Source of the DNA: Chloroflexota bacterium
GTDB lineage: Bacteria; Chloroflexota; Dehalococcoidia; DSTF01; RBG-16-68-14
DNA: 64,000 nt
Assembly (NCBI GenBank): GCA_029262675.1
Contig: JAJCYW010000006.1
Location: 182,181-246,180, forward strand
Direction: 5' to 3'
A model generated the notes under the pieces. The model was not told the DNA's origin. It did not search any database and was given only the letters and a program-made list of their open reading frames with translations. Both the position numbers and the translations under genes were made by a program. Shown here one piece after another: positions 27,767 through 37,022 of this stretch; the first letter of the stretch is position 1, and each line of letters opens with the position of its first letter.

Positions 27767-29212
27767 CTAGGCGTGCGACCGGTGCCAGCGGACGTAGCGG
27801 CCGAGCGCCCAGGCTGCGCGCTCCACGGTGGGGAAGACTGCCAGCCCGGCGTCGATCAGGAGCGTGCGCGCGCCTTCGACCGCGCGCCAACGCGCCTCGT
27901 CCGGCGAGTCAGCCGGGCCGATCACGTAGGCGACGGGCTTGCGGCAGCGCACGCCGATCTCGGCGAAGCGCTCCACGATGTGCATCAGCCTGCGACCTGA
28001 GTCCGGCCGGCCGAGCACCCAGTCCTCGCCGACGTTGGCGATCAGCAAGTCGAAGTCGGGGCTCTCCGCCATCATCTCGAGCACGGCTGCGCCGGAGACG
28101 CCCGCGCCAGAACCGGCCAGGATCGACTGGTCGACAGGGTTGCCGATCCAGTCCCAGAGGTCCGGCGCGCGCTCGCGGATCTGGCTGCGAATGTCCTCGC
28201 TCAGGGGCGGCACCTCCAGCCCCTCCTCTGTACAGGCGTCCGCGGCCTGCACCGCACGCCCGCCGCCGCCGCCCACCGCGCCGACGCGATCGCCGGAAGG
28301 CGCTTCGCCGAGCAGCGTGAACGCGACGAAGAGATCGATCAGCTCATCCTGCGAATGGACTTCGATTGCACCGGTCTGGCGCAGCGCGCCCTGCCAGACC
28401 TCGTTTGAGCCCGCCAGCGCGGACGTGTGCGAGACCGCGGAGCGTGCCCCGGCGCCCGTGCGGCCGCCCTTGAACACGATGACGGGCTTCGACCGCGCGG
28501 CGCCGCCCAGGGCGTCGAGGAAACGCCGGCCGGCTCGGACGCCCTCGATATAGGCGCCGATCGCGCGGGTCTCGCCGTCCCCGGCCATGAACGTCAGCAG
28601 GTCGGCCGCGTCGAGATCGAGCGCGTTGCCGTAGCTGACGGCGGCTCGATAGCCGATACCGCGGACGTCGCTGTGGATCAGAACCTCCGTCGTATTATTG
28701 CCGCTCTGGGAGAGGAACCCTACGGGGCCGGTGCGGCGCGGCAGGTCCGGCCGGAAGGAGATACCCCAGCCGGGGTCGTGGAGGCCCATGCAGTTCGGGC
28801 CAAGCAACCTCAGATTGGCCGCCTGGGCTCGGCGCAGCACCTCGCGTTCCAGTTCCGCGTCTTCCTCTCGGCCGGTCTCGCTGAAGCGGCCGGTGAAGAG
28901 CTGGACAGTGCGCACGCCCTTCCTGGCGCAGGAGTCCAGCAGCTCCAACACGCCGCCGGAGGGGATGCAGGAGATCACGAACTCGATGTCGCCCGGAATC
29001 GCGTCGAGGTCGGCGTAGGCCGTCAGACCGAGGATCTCGGACTCGCGCCGGTGGACGGGGTAGACCGGCCCGCTGAAGCCGAACTCGACGAGGCAGCGAA
29101 CGTAATCATGGCCGGGGCTATCCGGGTTCGCGGAGGCACCGACGACGGCGATCGACGCCGGGCGCAGCAGCGCGCCGACGTCGGAAATTGCGTTCGCGGC
29201 AGACTCGGACAT
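27767..29212 (-). CDS. CoA-binding acyl-CoA synthetase (NDP-forming)-like protein
   Basis: 481 residues from ATG 29212. N-terminal CoA-binding Rossmann domain (SIAVVGASANPDSPGHDYV, GPVYPVHR), then the succinyl-CoA ligase-like domain with RLLGPNCMG, VGFLSQSGNN and SYGNALDLDAADLLTF. In the ADP-forming synthetases a His is phosphorylated around the GKGGRTGAGARSAVSHTSALAGS region, which is kept. The ATP-grasp half is missing, so it is the alpha-type half alone or needs a separate partner. It probably activates or releases acyl groups near the carboxylase gene. Confidence 0.85.
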   Translation of the reverse strand: MSESAANAISDVGALLRPASIAVVGASANPDSPGHDYVRCLVEFGFSGPVYPVHRRESEILGLTAYADLDAIPGDIEFVISCIPSGGVLELLDSCARKGVRTVQLFTGRFSETGREEDAELEREVLRRAQAANLRLLGPNCMGLHDPGWGISFRPDLPRRTGPVGFLSQSGNNTTEVLIHSDVRGIGYRAAVSYGNALDLDAADLLTFMAGDGETRAIGAYIEGVRAGRRFLDALGGAARSKPVIVFKGGRTGAGARSAVSHTSALAGSNEVWQGALRQTGAIEVHSQDELIDLFVAFTLLGEAPSGDRVGAVGGGGGRAVQAADACTEEGLEVPPLSEDIRSQIRERAPDLWDWIGNPVDQSILAGSGAGVSGAAVLEMMAESPDFDLLIANVGEDWVLGRPDSGRRLMHIVERFAEIGVRCRKPVAYVIGPADSPDEARWRAVEGARTLLIDAGLAVFPTVERAAWALGRYVRWHRSHA

Positions 29213-29222
29213 GAGTGCTGGG

Positions 29223-29228
29223 AGTGTA
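29223..29228 (-). promoter_or_regulatory. -10-like TACACT, 10 nt before start (possible leaderless promoter)
   Basis: TACACT on the minus strand with 10 nt to the ATG at 29212. No ribosome site between. A transcript starting about 7 nt downstream would have almost no leader. Confidence 0.45.
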
Positions 29229-29323
29229 ACGGAGGGGTAGGGACGGGGCAACGCGGGGGCCGTGAGAGCACCTACGAATGCGCGAGGCGCATTCGTGGCT
29301 GGCGCTCGCAAGCTGAAGGAGCA

Positions 29324-29329
29324 TAGCAT
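29324..29329 (+). promoter_or_regulatory. -10-like TAGCAT, 7 nt before GNAT start
   Basis: TAGCAT followed by 7 nt and ATG 29337, pointing to a leaderless mRNA. Divergent from the promoter at 29223. Confidence 0.4.
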
Positions 29330-29336
29330 CTAGGTG

Positions 29337-30008
29337 ATGACTACACCGGACCTGCATCTGCGCACGCTGTTCGTGCTCGACGACAGCGGCCGCATCACGG
29401 CGACTCGCGAACCCGGATCGGCTTCGCCTCCGCTCTTCTGCCTCGTTCGCGGCGCGACGGAATGTGTCTGGGCCATCCGTGCCGACGTCTCCGATGATAT
29501 CGCCGCCGAACTCGATGCCCTCGCGGCCGACGAGCTGCCCATCGCGGACCTGCGCGAGCCTCCCGCCCACGCCGAGCGCTACGCGTCACTGCTAGGCGGA
29601 CGCGTCTCGTCGGGCCCGGCCCTTTCCTTTCCCGATACGCTCCCTGACCCTGGCAACGTCGCCTTCATCGATGACTTGCGGCCGCTTAAGCGGCACCTCC
29701 GCGGCTGGGTAGCAGAGGAGATACCGGGCCGCTCGCCGGTGATTGCGGTCGTTGAGGACGGTCACGCCGTGAGCGTCTGCTGCTGCGCGCGCCTCTCCGC
29801 GGTCGCAGCCGAGGCTGGTCTTGAGACGGCGGAGGCCTTCCGCGGTCGCGGATTAGGCCCACGTGTCGCCTCTGCATGGGCGCTGCTGGTCCGCGCGTCT
29901 GGCCGAATACCGCTCTACAGCACCTCGTGGGACAACCGCGCCTCGCTCGCGGTCGCGCGCAAGCTCCGTCTGCTGGCCTACGCGTCTAGTTGGCGCGTCC
30001 ACGAGTGA
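29337..30008 (+). CDS. GNAT-family N-acetyltransferase-like protein
   Basis: 223 residues from ATG 29337. The C-terminal half has the GNAT core: VIAVVEDGHAVSVCCCARLSAVAAEAGLETAEAFRGRGLGPRVASAWA (given here only by its key part RGRGLG, the pyrophosphate loop), then IPLYSTSWDNRASLAVARKLRL, the typical last strand and helix. The N-terminal half (about 1-110) is a separate domain seen in GCN5-related proteins of this type. Substrate unknown. It is monocistronic and divergent from the CoA-binding gene. Confidence 0.82.
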   Translation: MTTPDLHLRTLFVLDDSGRITATREPGSASPPLFCLVRGATECVWAIRADVSDDIAAELDALAADELPIADLREPPAHAERYASLLGGRVSSGPALSFPDTLPDPGNVAFIDDLRPLKRHLRGWVAEEIPGRSPVIAVVEDGHAVSVCCCARLSAVAAEAGLETAEAFRGRGLGPRVASAWALLVRASGRIPLYSTSWDNRASLAVARKLRLLAYASSWRVHE

Positions 30009-30362
30009 GAGTAGACGGGCCTCCCTAATCGGGAGATCTGTGTTGTTGCTTGGTACCGCAGGCGGGATTCGAACCTGCGGTCCCCACTACCAGCGGGCTT
30101 CGTGTTCTTCGATGAAGCCGACCACCTCGCGCAGAGCGCGGGCGGCTGTTGCGACTGCCGCCGCGACACCGGCCTGCATAACTTGGCCGGGATCCGACGC
30201 GTCGGTCGTCGCGATCCATGCGGGTCCACAAACTGTTCAGCTTGGGTTACCTCACGACCAAGTTGCTGGCGCCCTCGCATTACGTATGCGGCGCCAACCG
30301 GCGAGTAGGCCTCGATCCGTCGCGAGCACTAAGCTTTCGACGCCGTCTGGGCATTCACAAGA
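30009..30362. other. Gap with tRNA-like scar and a possible gene remnant
   Basis: About 350 bp between GNAT and the glycosyltransferase gene. On the minus strand a frame without a good start ends ...REVVGFIEEHEARW and stops inside the tRNA-like piece at 30051-30098. It reads like the C-terminus of a lost gene. No complete gene can be supported. Confidence 0.45.
30051..30098 (-). tRNA. 3' part of a tRNA (T-arm, acceptor 3' strand, CCA), probably a remnant
   Basis: On the minus strand the piece ends TTCGAATCCCGCCTGCGGT-A-CCA, with a T-loop, a near-complete T-stem (one A-C mismatch), a 7-nt acceptor strand, discriminator A and CCA. An imperfect anticodon arm with loop CTGGTAG (GGT, Thr) lies before it. 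No D-arm or 5' acceptor strand is present upstream, so this is not a functional gene. Integrating elements often leave such 3' tRNA ends as attachment sites. Confidence 0.4.
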
Positions 30363-31778
30363 TCAGGGCGCCGAGGTACGCTCGCCGCTCGTTCGCGCGG
30401 CTAGCGTTCGCCACGCCAGTACTCCTCCATCCCATCCGGAGACAATGAACGCTCCGGTCAGCACCGAGATGACCGGACCCAACGGGTAGTGATACCGCGT
30501 GACGCTTGGGAACAGAATCGAAAAAAGCAACGTCCAGGTGATAGCCGCGAGGATCAACACCAATGAGGCTTGATTTCGTCGTATCAGGCTGATGGCGGCT
30601 GCCACCAGTGCTGCCGCGCCTGCCGCAAAGAAGAAGCTGTTCGCAAGGCGTCGCCATGGCGCCTCCTCGGCACGCGTGAGCAACGGTGTGAAGTCGTCGC
30701 TAAACCAAGCGGGAGGGGGTTCCAGCCCGAACCCGCTTTGGCCGTCACCGTTCCCGTACACGGACCGAATGTTATCTCTCGCAAACGGAGGGATGGACAC
30801 CCGAATAGACGCTGATTTGATGCCATCCGAGTCGTTCTCGTAGAACGCCAGTAGATTGTCGACGGTAGAAGACAGAAACTTCGCAGGATGGCGTAGCTCA
30901 TTGCGAAGTGTTTCGACCAAGTCCTGATCCTCGCCAGGAAGACCAACGCCAACCGTTGGTGGCTCAAGATGCCGCGCTACGGTACCGCCTGCGTTTTCTC
31001 GAAGCGGGACAAAGGCGTGGAGCTGGACGGCGTTTCGCATCGTCCATGGCGCAAGGGCGAGCGCTACTGTAAACGCTGCCAACGCCGCGTTACGAGCGGT
31101 GCTGCGCCAAGGGCGCATAGTGAGCGCCCAGAACGTCACCAGCACGAACAGAAGCACCACCCCCTCGTCGCGCACAAGGGCGCTCGCTCCAATCAGCACC
31201 CCAAGGAGCAGCGCCTGCCACCACCGCACGCCAGAGCGCTGGGATGACCACGCGATCGTTAGTAGCAATACCAACGTGAACAGCATGGCGAACATCGTTT
31301 CCGCATACAGAAGCGCGGAGAAGTAGATTTGACCAGGGAACAGTGCAAGAACCAGCGCCCCGATGTAGGCGGCTCGCCGATCAAAGATACGCAGGCCAAC
31401 GAGGTAGACAAGAACGACAGTGATGGCAGCGAAGACGATGTTCAAGGCTTGGGCGAGCACCATATGCCAGCCGCCTAGCTTGTACACAAGGGCGAGTGCC
31501 AGCGGATAGCCGGGCATCCGCTGTGCAGTCGGGCCACCACCGTAGGGATTGACATAGCCTAGGCCGTGGGCAAGGAGCCTCCCGGTATTGTGGTAGAAGA
31601 CACTGTCGTCGAACCGGCCGTCGTTAGAGTCCACATCAATGTAGACGACCCAGGCGATGCGAACCGCCACAGCAAGGAGCACGATTGCCGCCAGCAAGAG
31701 AACGTCGGCGCGGACAAGTCTTGATGCCAGTCGGGCCGGCAATGAGGATCGCGTGGAGATGAATGGACCAGGGTTCAT
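30363..31778 (-). CDS. Membrane glycosyltransferase, PMT/ArnT-like (GT-C fold)
   Basis: 471 residues from ATG 31778. About ten to eleven membrane helices. The first extracytoplasmic loop contains acidic residues after helix 1 (VDSNDGRFDDSVFY), as in dolichyl-phosphate-mannose or undecaprenyl-phosphate sugar transferases, followed by a PGYPLALALVYK segment typical of the bacterial PMT_2 family. The C-terminal soluble part is short. It would move a lipid-linked sugar onto a protein or glycan outside the membrane. Codon and base composition are slightly less GC-rich than neighbours. Confidence 0.82.
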   Translation of the reverse strand: MNPGPFISTRSSLPARLASRLVRADVLLLAAIVLLAVAVRIAWVVYIDVDSNDGRFDDSVFYHNTGRLLAHGLGYVNPYGGGPTAQRMPGYPLALALVYKLGGWHMVLAQALNIVFAAITVVLVYLVGLRIFDRRAAYIGALVLALFPGQIYFSALLYAETMFAMLFTLVLLLTIAWSSQRSGVRWWQALLLGVLIGASALVRDEGVVLLFVLVTFWALTMRPWRSTARNAALAAFTVALALAPWTMRNAVQLHAFVPLRENAGGTVARHLEPPTVGVGLPGEDQDLVETLRNELRHPAKFLSSTVDNLLAFYENDSDGIKSASIRVSIPPFARDNIRSVYGNGDGQSGFGLEPPPAWFSDDFTPLLTRAEEAPWRRLANSFFFAAGAAALVAAAISLIRRNQASLVLILAAITWTLLFSILFPSVTRYHYPLGPVISVLTGAFIVSGWDGGVLAWRTLAARTSGERTSAP

Positions 31779-31989
31779 CGGGGGCCTCACATTCGCTGCG
31801 ATTCCGCCGTTTCACGATCCTAACATGAGCTCGCCGCCGGATATAGCCGAATCGACGCAGAGTACGCCCACAGCCTCAGCCGTGACTCCAGCGGGAAGCC
31901 GCGGCGGCGCTGGATGACATCCTGACCGGCAAATGGCTGGCAAGACGGTGACAGGCCTCCCGATTCAGGAGGCCTGCAAGAGTGGCAGT

Positions 31990-32066
31990 TGGTAGCGCAT
32001 GCGGGATTCGAACCCGCGATCTCCGCCTTGAGAGGGCGGTGTCCTGGGCCACTAGACGAATGCGCC
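31990..32066 (-). tRNA. tRNA-Glu (CTC)
   Basis: Minus strand, 77 nt with encoded CCA. Acceptor GGCGCAT pairs with ATGCGCT (first pair G-U), anticodon stem CCGCC/GGCGG around loop CTCTCAA gives anticodon CTC, T-arm GCGGG/CCCGC with TTCGAAT loop. It is 51 bp from tRNA-Gln. Confidence 0.92.
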
Positions 32067-32117
32067 CCGTTGGTTAAGCGGTCCGTACTGCGCGGACCAG
32101 GTCACTCATACTCAGGT

Positions 32118-32191
32118 TGGCTGGGGATGGAGGACTCGAACCCCCACTTACGGATCCAGAATCCGCTGTCCTACCATTAGACGAATCCCCA
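32118..32191 (-). tRNA. tRNA-Gln (CTG)
   Basis: Minus strand, 74 nt with CCA. Acceptor TGGGGAT pairs fully with ATCCCCA, discriminator G. Anticodon loop TTCTGGA gives CTG between GCGGA and TCCGT. T-loop TTCGAGT. Lies 5' of tRNA-Glu, so a joint transcript is likely. Confidence 0.94.
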
Positions 32192-32287
32192 ATGTTGTGA
32201 AAAAGGATAACACAGGCGGTTTTGGCACGGCAATTGGGCGTATCTCGAAGGGCCACCATCCGAACCTACGCCGTGTCTGCGCCGTAT

Positions 32288-33919
32288 CTAAGTCTTGACC
32301 CGCTTCCGCATCTGGCGCGGTTTCGCGCGCGAGGGACGTCCCCACCCGCCACCGCCCGGAGTTTCGATTCCCAGCCGCGCGCCGGCGGCGACCGTGAACT
32401 GACCCTTGGACGGCAGCTTCTTCCTGCGACCGCTCGCATCGGTCAGCGAGTCGCGGCCGCGCGTGCCCGGACGGCCGCCGCGGAGCGACCAGGGGCCGCG
32501 CTTCCGCCGCTCGCCGACGATAGTGACCTGCGCCGGCGTCAGGAACTCGTACTCGCGGACAACGCCGGCGCCTCCGCGAAACCTGCCATCGCCGCCGGTG
32601 CGACGGCGACCACGGTTGCGAATCGAATAGCGGCGCACGCGGAAGGGATAAGCCATCTCCAGCGCCTCGACCGGCGTGTTCATCGTGTTCGTCATGTGCG
32701 TGTGCACGGCCGAAAGCCCATCGCCGGACGGGCCGGCCCCGGCACCGCCGGCCAGCGTCTCGTAGTACGCGAACGGCCGCCCGCGCGCGGCGTCGAACCC
32801 GCCGATCGTCACGTTGTTCATCGTACCGGCGCTGGCGGCCGGGATGCGGCCGGGCAACGCCTTCGCGAGCGCGCCAAGCACGACATCGACGATGCGCTGC
32901 GAGGTCTCGACGTTGCCCGCCGAGACGGCGTGCGGCGAGCTGGCGTTGACCACGCTCGCTTCTGGCAGCGTCAGCGAGACGGGACGCAGACAGCCGTCGT
33001 TCGTGGGCGCATCTCCGGGCAGCAGGCAGCGCACCACGTAGTAGACGGCGGAACTGGTGACAGCGGCGACGGCGTTGACAGACGTCGGCCGCTGCGGCGA
33101 GCTTCCCGTGAAATCGAAGTGCAGCGTCCTGTTCCGCACCGTGAGGCGGACACGGATCGGCACCGGGTTCGCAGAGTCTCCGTCGTCGTCCAGCGAGTCC
33201 TCGAAATCGTAGACGCCATTCGGTATCTCGTTGATCGCCGCGCGGGTGAGCCGTTCCGCGTAGTCCTGGAGCTCGCGCATTCTCGTCACGACCTGCCGCC
33301 GTCCGTAGCGCGTGACGAGGTCGAGCAGCCGCTCCTCGCCGGTGCGGTGCGCGGCGAGTTGGGCGTCGAGGTCGCCGCGACGCTCGTCGGGCGTGCGGAC
33401 GTTGCGCAGCAGCAGCGCCAGCGCCTCTTCGTTGCGGCGGCCGCGACGCAGGAGGCGCAACGGCGGGATGATGACACCCTCCTGGTGCAGCTCCGTCGCG
33501 AGCGGCATCGAGCCGGGCGTCATGCCGCCGACGTCGGCGTGGTGCGCCCGGCTGACGAGGTAGCCGACGAGCGCACGGCGGCCGGCGCGCTCGAACACGG
33601 GCGAGACCAAAGTTATGTCCGGCAGGTGGGTGCCGCCGAGATACGGGTCGTTGAGGATCACGATGTCGCCGGGCGCGAACGGCGCCAGTGGCAGCGCGGC
33701 CTGAACCGAGACCGGCATCGCACCCAGGTGGACGGGGATGTGGGCCGCCTGCGCGACGAGGCGGGCTTCGGCGTCAAACACGGCGCAGGAGTAGTCGCGG
33801 CGCTCCGTGATGTTCGGCGAGTGGGCCGTGCGGCCCAGCGTCACGCCCATCTCTTCCGCAACAGAGGCGAATAAGGAGTGGAAAACGGCCAACGCTGTCG
33901 GATCCACGCGGTTAGTCAT
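32288..33919 (-). CDS. hyuB: Hydantoinase B / oxoprolinase beta-type subunit
   Basis: 543 residues from ATG 33919. Family signatures: ITERRDYSCAVFDAEARLVAQAAHIPVHLGAMP (by key part RRDYSCAVFD), PGDIVILNDPYLGGTHLPDITL, HHADVGG, GSMPLATELHQEG and YETLAGGAGAGPSGDG. With HyuA it forms an ATP-dependent N-methylhydantoinase, acetophenone carboxylase or acetone carboxylase-like enzyme; sequence alone does not decide. It follows hyuA by 7 bp, so they are one operon. Confidence 0.93.
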   Translation of the reverse strand: MTNRVDPTALAVFHSLFASVAEEMGVTLGRTAHSPNITERRDYSCAVFDAEARLVAQAAHIPVHLGAMPVSVQAALPLAPFAPGDIVILNDPYLGGTHLPDITLVSPVFERAGRRALVGYLVSRAHHADVGGMTPGSMPLATELHQEGVIIPPLRLLRRGRRNEEALALLLRNVRTPDERRGDLDAQLAAHRTGEERLLDLVTRYGRRQVVTRMRELQDYAERLTRAAINEIPNGVYDFEDSLDDDGDSANPVPIRVRLTVRNRTLHFDFTGSSPQRPTSVNAVAAVTSSAVYYVVRCLLPGDAPTNDGCLRPVSLTLPEASVVNASSPHAVSAGNVETSQRIVDVVLGALAKALPGRIPAASAGTMNNVTIGGFDAARGRPFAYYETLAGGAGAGPSGDGLSAVHTHMTNTMNTPVEALEMAYPFRVRRYSIRNRGRRRTGGDGRFRGGAGVVREYEFLTPAQVTIVGERRKRGPWSLRGGRPGTRGRDSLTDASGRRKKLPSKGQFTVAAGARLGIETPGGGGWGRPSRAKPRQMRKRVKT

Positions 33920-33926
33920 GTCACCG

Positions 33927-35951
33927 TCAGCCTTCGCACTCGAGTAGCAGGTTGCCGGTGTCGTCGACCCGGCCCTGCCAGCCAGGCGGGATCGCGGTCG
34001 TCGCGTCGAGCTGCAGGACGAGCGCCGGGCCGCGCAGCCTGTCGCCGCCGCGCAGCCGAGATCGGTCGTAGAGCCACGTCGCGCGCGGCCTGCCGCCGAA
34101 CCAGACGGCCTCGCGTCCAACGCGGCCCAACCGGGGGTCGCCGTCGCCGCGGGCCAGCCGCGCCAGCCGCACCGGCGCGCCCGGCAGCTCGGCCCGCAGC
34201 CGAACCGCTACGACCTCCACCGCACGCTCCGCGTCGGCGTGGCCGTAGCGGCGGCCGTGAGCGCGATGAAACGCGGCCAGGAAGCGGGCGGGGTCGCAGC
34301 CGTCTGCGCGTGCCGAGACCGGTATCGTGAGTTCGTAGGACTGGCCGGCGTAGCGTAGATCTAGTGATCGGCGCATGACGGGAGCCGACGAGCGGCCGAA
34401 CTGGCTGCGGAGACTACGACGCGCCTGTGACTCCAGCATGGCGAACGCGCGGCCCAGCCTGTGCGTGAAGGCACCGTCATCCTCCACCGGCGCGAGCAAG
34501 GCCTGCACGTGGTCGGTCGTGATCGGCGAAGCGGCCATGCCAAACGCCGAGAGGACACCGGGGAACGGCGGCACCAGCACGCGCGGGATCGCCAGCGCTT
34601 CCGCCAAGTCGCAGGCGTGGAGCGGGCCCGCGCCGCCGAACGCGACGAGCGTGAAACGTCGCGGGTCGTGGCCGCGCTCGACGGAGATGACGCGCAGCGC
34701 GCGGGCCATGTTGGCGTTCGCGACCTCCAGCACGCTCGCCGCCGCGCCCTCTAGATCGCCGCTGAAGTTTCGCGCGACAGGCCGCAGCGCCCGCCGGGCC
34801 GCGGACGGCGACAGCGTCATCCGCCCGCCGAGAAAGGCGTCCGGGCGCAGCCGGCCCAGCAGCAGGTTGGCGTCGGTCACAGTCGGCAGGTCGCCGGCGC
34901 CGTAGCAGGCCGGACCGGGGTCGGCGCCCGCGCTCTCGGGGCCAACGCGCAACGCGCCACCCGCGTCGATGGTCGCGATAGACCCGCCGCCCGCGCCGAC
35001 GGTATGGACATCGACGGTGGGGATGCGGAGCGGCAGGCCGTCGATTGACGATTCCGACGTGAACGGCACCGCGCCATCCAAAAGGCAGACGTCCGTCGAC
35101 GTGCCGCCCATGTCCAGCGTGATCGCCCGCTTCACTCCGGCGGACTTCGCCGACGCGAACGCTCCCGCGACACCGCCCGCCGGCCCGGAGAGCACCGTGC
35201 GCACGGCCGTCGCGCCGGCGGCGGCCGCGGAGGCGCTGCCGCCGTTCGACTGCATGATGCGCAGGTTCCGCACGCCGGCGTGGCCGAGGCCCTCCGCAAG
35301 GCGGGTCAAGTATCGCTCCACGACGGGGCCGATGTAGGCGTTGAGGACGGTGGTGCTGGTGCGCTCGTACTCGCGGTGCTCCGGCAGAACGTCGATCGAC
35401 GCCGAGCAGGCGAGACCGGCGCTGCGGGCGGCGTCGCGGACCAACTCCTCGTGGCGCGGGTTGAGGAACGAGAAGAGGAAGCACACCGCGAGCGATTTTA
35501 CTCCGCGATCGCGGAGGCTGCGCACCAGCTTCACCGCCTCACGCTTCGATAGCCGCTGCAGAACCTCGCCGCGATAGTCCAGCCGCTCGCGGGCTTCCAA
35601 GCGCAGGCGCTGCGGCACCAGAGGCGGCGATCGGCGCGGCTCCAGGTCGTAGAGGTTGGGCCGCGTCTGCCGGCCGATCTCCAGCACATCGCGGAAGCCC
35701 TCGGTCGTGATCAGCGCTGTGCGCGCGCCTTTCCGCTCCAGCACCGCGTTCGTCGCCACAGTCGAGCCATGCACGACTTCGTCCGGTCGCCACGCGGCGC
35801 CGTCTGCACCCGCCTCTGCCAGGCCGGCTAGCACGGCCCGCGAAGGGTCGTCGGGGGTGGACGGGCGTTTGTAGACGAAGAGGCGGCCGTCTTCCCAGAG
35901 CAGGAAGTCGGTGAAAGTGCCGCCCACGTCGACGCCCAGTACGGAAGCCAT
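33927..35951 (-). CDS. hyuA: Hydantoinase A / oxoprolinase alpha-type subunit
   Basis: 674 residues from ATG 35951. N-terminal VLGVDVGGTFTDFLLWEDG phosphate-binding motif of the actin-like ATPase fold, HGSTVATNAVLERKG, MQSNGGSASAAAA, GPAGGVAGAFA, TLDMGGTSTDVCL and FGGAGPLHACDLAEALAIP all fit HyuA. It phosphorylates the substrate amide or ketone using ATP. A TATACT box 9 nt before the ATG suggests a leaderless transcript for the hyuA-hyuB operon. Confidence 0.95.
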   Translation of the reverse strand: MASVLGVDVGGTFTDFLLWEDGRLFVYKRPSTPDDPSRAVLAGLAEAGADGAAWRPDEVVHGSTVATNAVLERKGARTALITTEGFRDVLEIGRQTRPNLYDLEPRRSPPLVPQRLRLEARERLDYRGEVLQRLSKREAVKLVRSLRDRGVKSLAVCFLFSFLNPRHEELVRDAARSAGLACSASIDVLPEHREYERTSTTVLNAYIGPVVERYLTRLAEGLGHAGVRNLRIMQSNGGSASAAAAGATAVRTVLSGPAGGVAGAFASAKSAGVKRAITLDMGGTSTDVCLLDGAVPFTSESSIDGLPLRIPTVDVHTVGAGGGSIATIDAGGALRVGPESAGADPGPACYGAGDLPTVTDANLLLGRLRPDAFLGGRMTLSPSAARRALRPVARNFSGDLEGAAASVLEVANANMARALRVISVERGHDPRRFTLVAFGGAGPLHACDLAEALAIPRVLVPPFPGVLSAFGMAASPITTDHVQALLAPVEDDGAFTHRLGRAFAMLESQARRSLRSQFGRSSAPVMRRSLDLRYAGQSYELTIPVSARADGCDPARFLAAFHRAHGRRYGHADAERAVEVVAVRLRAELPGAPVRLARLARGDGDPRLGRVGREAVWFGGRPRATWLYDRSRLRGGDRLRGPALVLQLDATTAIPPGWQGRVDDTGNLLLECEG

Positions 35952-35960
35952 ACGGACGTG

Positions 35961-35966
35961 AGTATA
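35961..35966 (-). promoter_or_regulatory. -10-like TATACT, 9 nt before hyuA start
   Basis: Near-consensus -10 on the minus strand with 9 nt to ATG 35951 and no ribosome site between. No good -35 can be read. Confidence 0.5.
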
Positions 35967-36049
35967 GGGCTCGCGCGGCGGCTTCGCCAGAAGGCGTCGC
36001 CGCAGCGGACGCACCCTGCAGGGCTGCGCCGCTGCCCCGCAGGGTGCGC

Positions 36050-37018
36050 CTAGGCCGGCGGCAGGTTGGTGAGGAAGTCGACGACGGCCTGCTTGTAACG
36101 CGGATCGGCGACGGTCGTCAGGTGATCGGTGCCGGGGATCTTCACCAACTCCGCCGTCGGAATTGCGGCGGCGAGGGCGTCCGGGCTGCCGACGAGATCG
36201 TCGTCCGCGCCGTTGACGATCAGCACCGGCACTTCGACGGCGGCCAGCGCTTCGTCGCTAACGGCGTCGCGCGACGACAGCGAGTAGGCGGCCAGGGCTT
36301 CCAGGTCGTTGCCCAGCGCCTCGGCCAGCACCCGGAAGCCCTTCGCGGTCGGGTCCGCGATCGAGTCCGGGTCATCCGTCAGCATCGCGTCGGCCCGCAG
36401 CGAGCCGTCGCTGATCGACGCGTCGCGGGCGAATTCGCCGACGCCGGCCAGCACGACGGACGTGAAGCGCTCCTGGTGGTGGGCGAGCAGGTGCAGCGAG
36501 ATCGCCGCGCCCATCGAGTAGCCCATCAGGTCGGCGCGCTCGATGCCCAAGTGGTCCATCAGACCGATCACGTCGTCCGGCATCGCGTCGCCAGCGTAGG
36601 CCGCCGGGTCGTGCGGCTTTCCGCTCTGGCCGTGACCGCGCGCGTCGAGACCGACGACCTGACGGATGGCCGTCAACTCCTCCACCCAGCCGGTCGCGAC
36701 CCAGTTGAGTAACAGGCTGGCCGTGAAACCGTGGAGCAGAATTATGGGCCGGCCTGCGCCAAAGACTTCGTAGTGAATGGGGACGCCGCCCGAGTCAAAC
36801 GAACCAGCGCCCGGCGGCACTCGCGTCGTTGACCCGGCGGTTGGCAGGGCAGCGTCCGGCGGCGTCGCCGTCACGGCTGCCGGATCGCCGCCATCGACGC
36901 AGCCTGCGAGCGCGAGCGCCGTCAGCCCGCCGGCGGCGGCCAGCGCCGTTCCGAGCACGCAGCGCCGCGTGACCAGGTTCGACAGGAGCGGCAGAGATCC
37001 AGATGTCCGTCGCAACAC
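36050..37018 (-). CDS. Exported alpha/beta hydrolase (Tat-type lipoprotein signal)
   Basis: 322 residues. The N-terminus has TRRCVLGTALAAAGG, a twin-arginine stretch, and a lipobox LALAGC. The hydrolase fold shows PIILLHGFTAS (oxyanion), the nucleophile elbow GYSMG, an acid in NGADDDLVG, and the catalytic His in GTDHLTTV, so the triad is complete. It is translated 4 bp after the larE stop. The link with larE is positional only. Substrate unknown (esters or lactones are typical). Confidence 0.88.
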   Translation of the reverse strand: MLRRTSGSLPLLSNLVTRRCVLGTALAAAGGLTALALAGCVDGGDPAAVTATPPDAALPTAGSTTRVPPGAGSFDSGGVPIHYEVFGAGRPIILLHGFTASLLLNWVATGWVEELTAIRQVVGLDARGHGQSGKPHDPAAYAGDAMPDDVIGLMDHLGIERADLMGYSMGAAISLHLLAHHQERFTSVVLAGVGEFARDASISDGSLRADAMLTDDPDSIADPTAKGFRVLAEALGNDLEALAAYSLSSRDAVSDEALAAVEVPVLIVNGADDDLVGSPDALAAAIPTAELVKIPGTDHLTTVADPRYKQAVVDFLTNLPPA

Positions 37019-37022
37019 GCCG

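Noticed and set aside
30051..30098. Complete tRNA gene
   Set aside because: No D-arm or 5' acceptor strand can be found upstream on the minus strand, and the T-stem has a mismatch; only a 3' remnant is supported.
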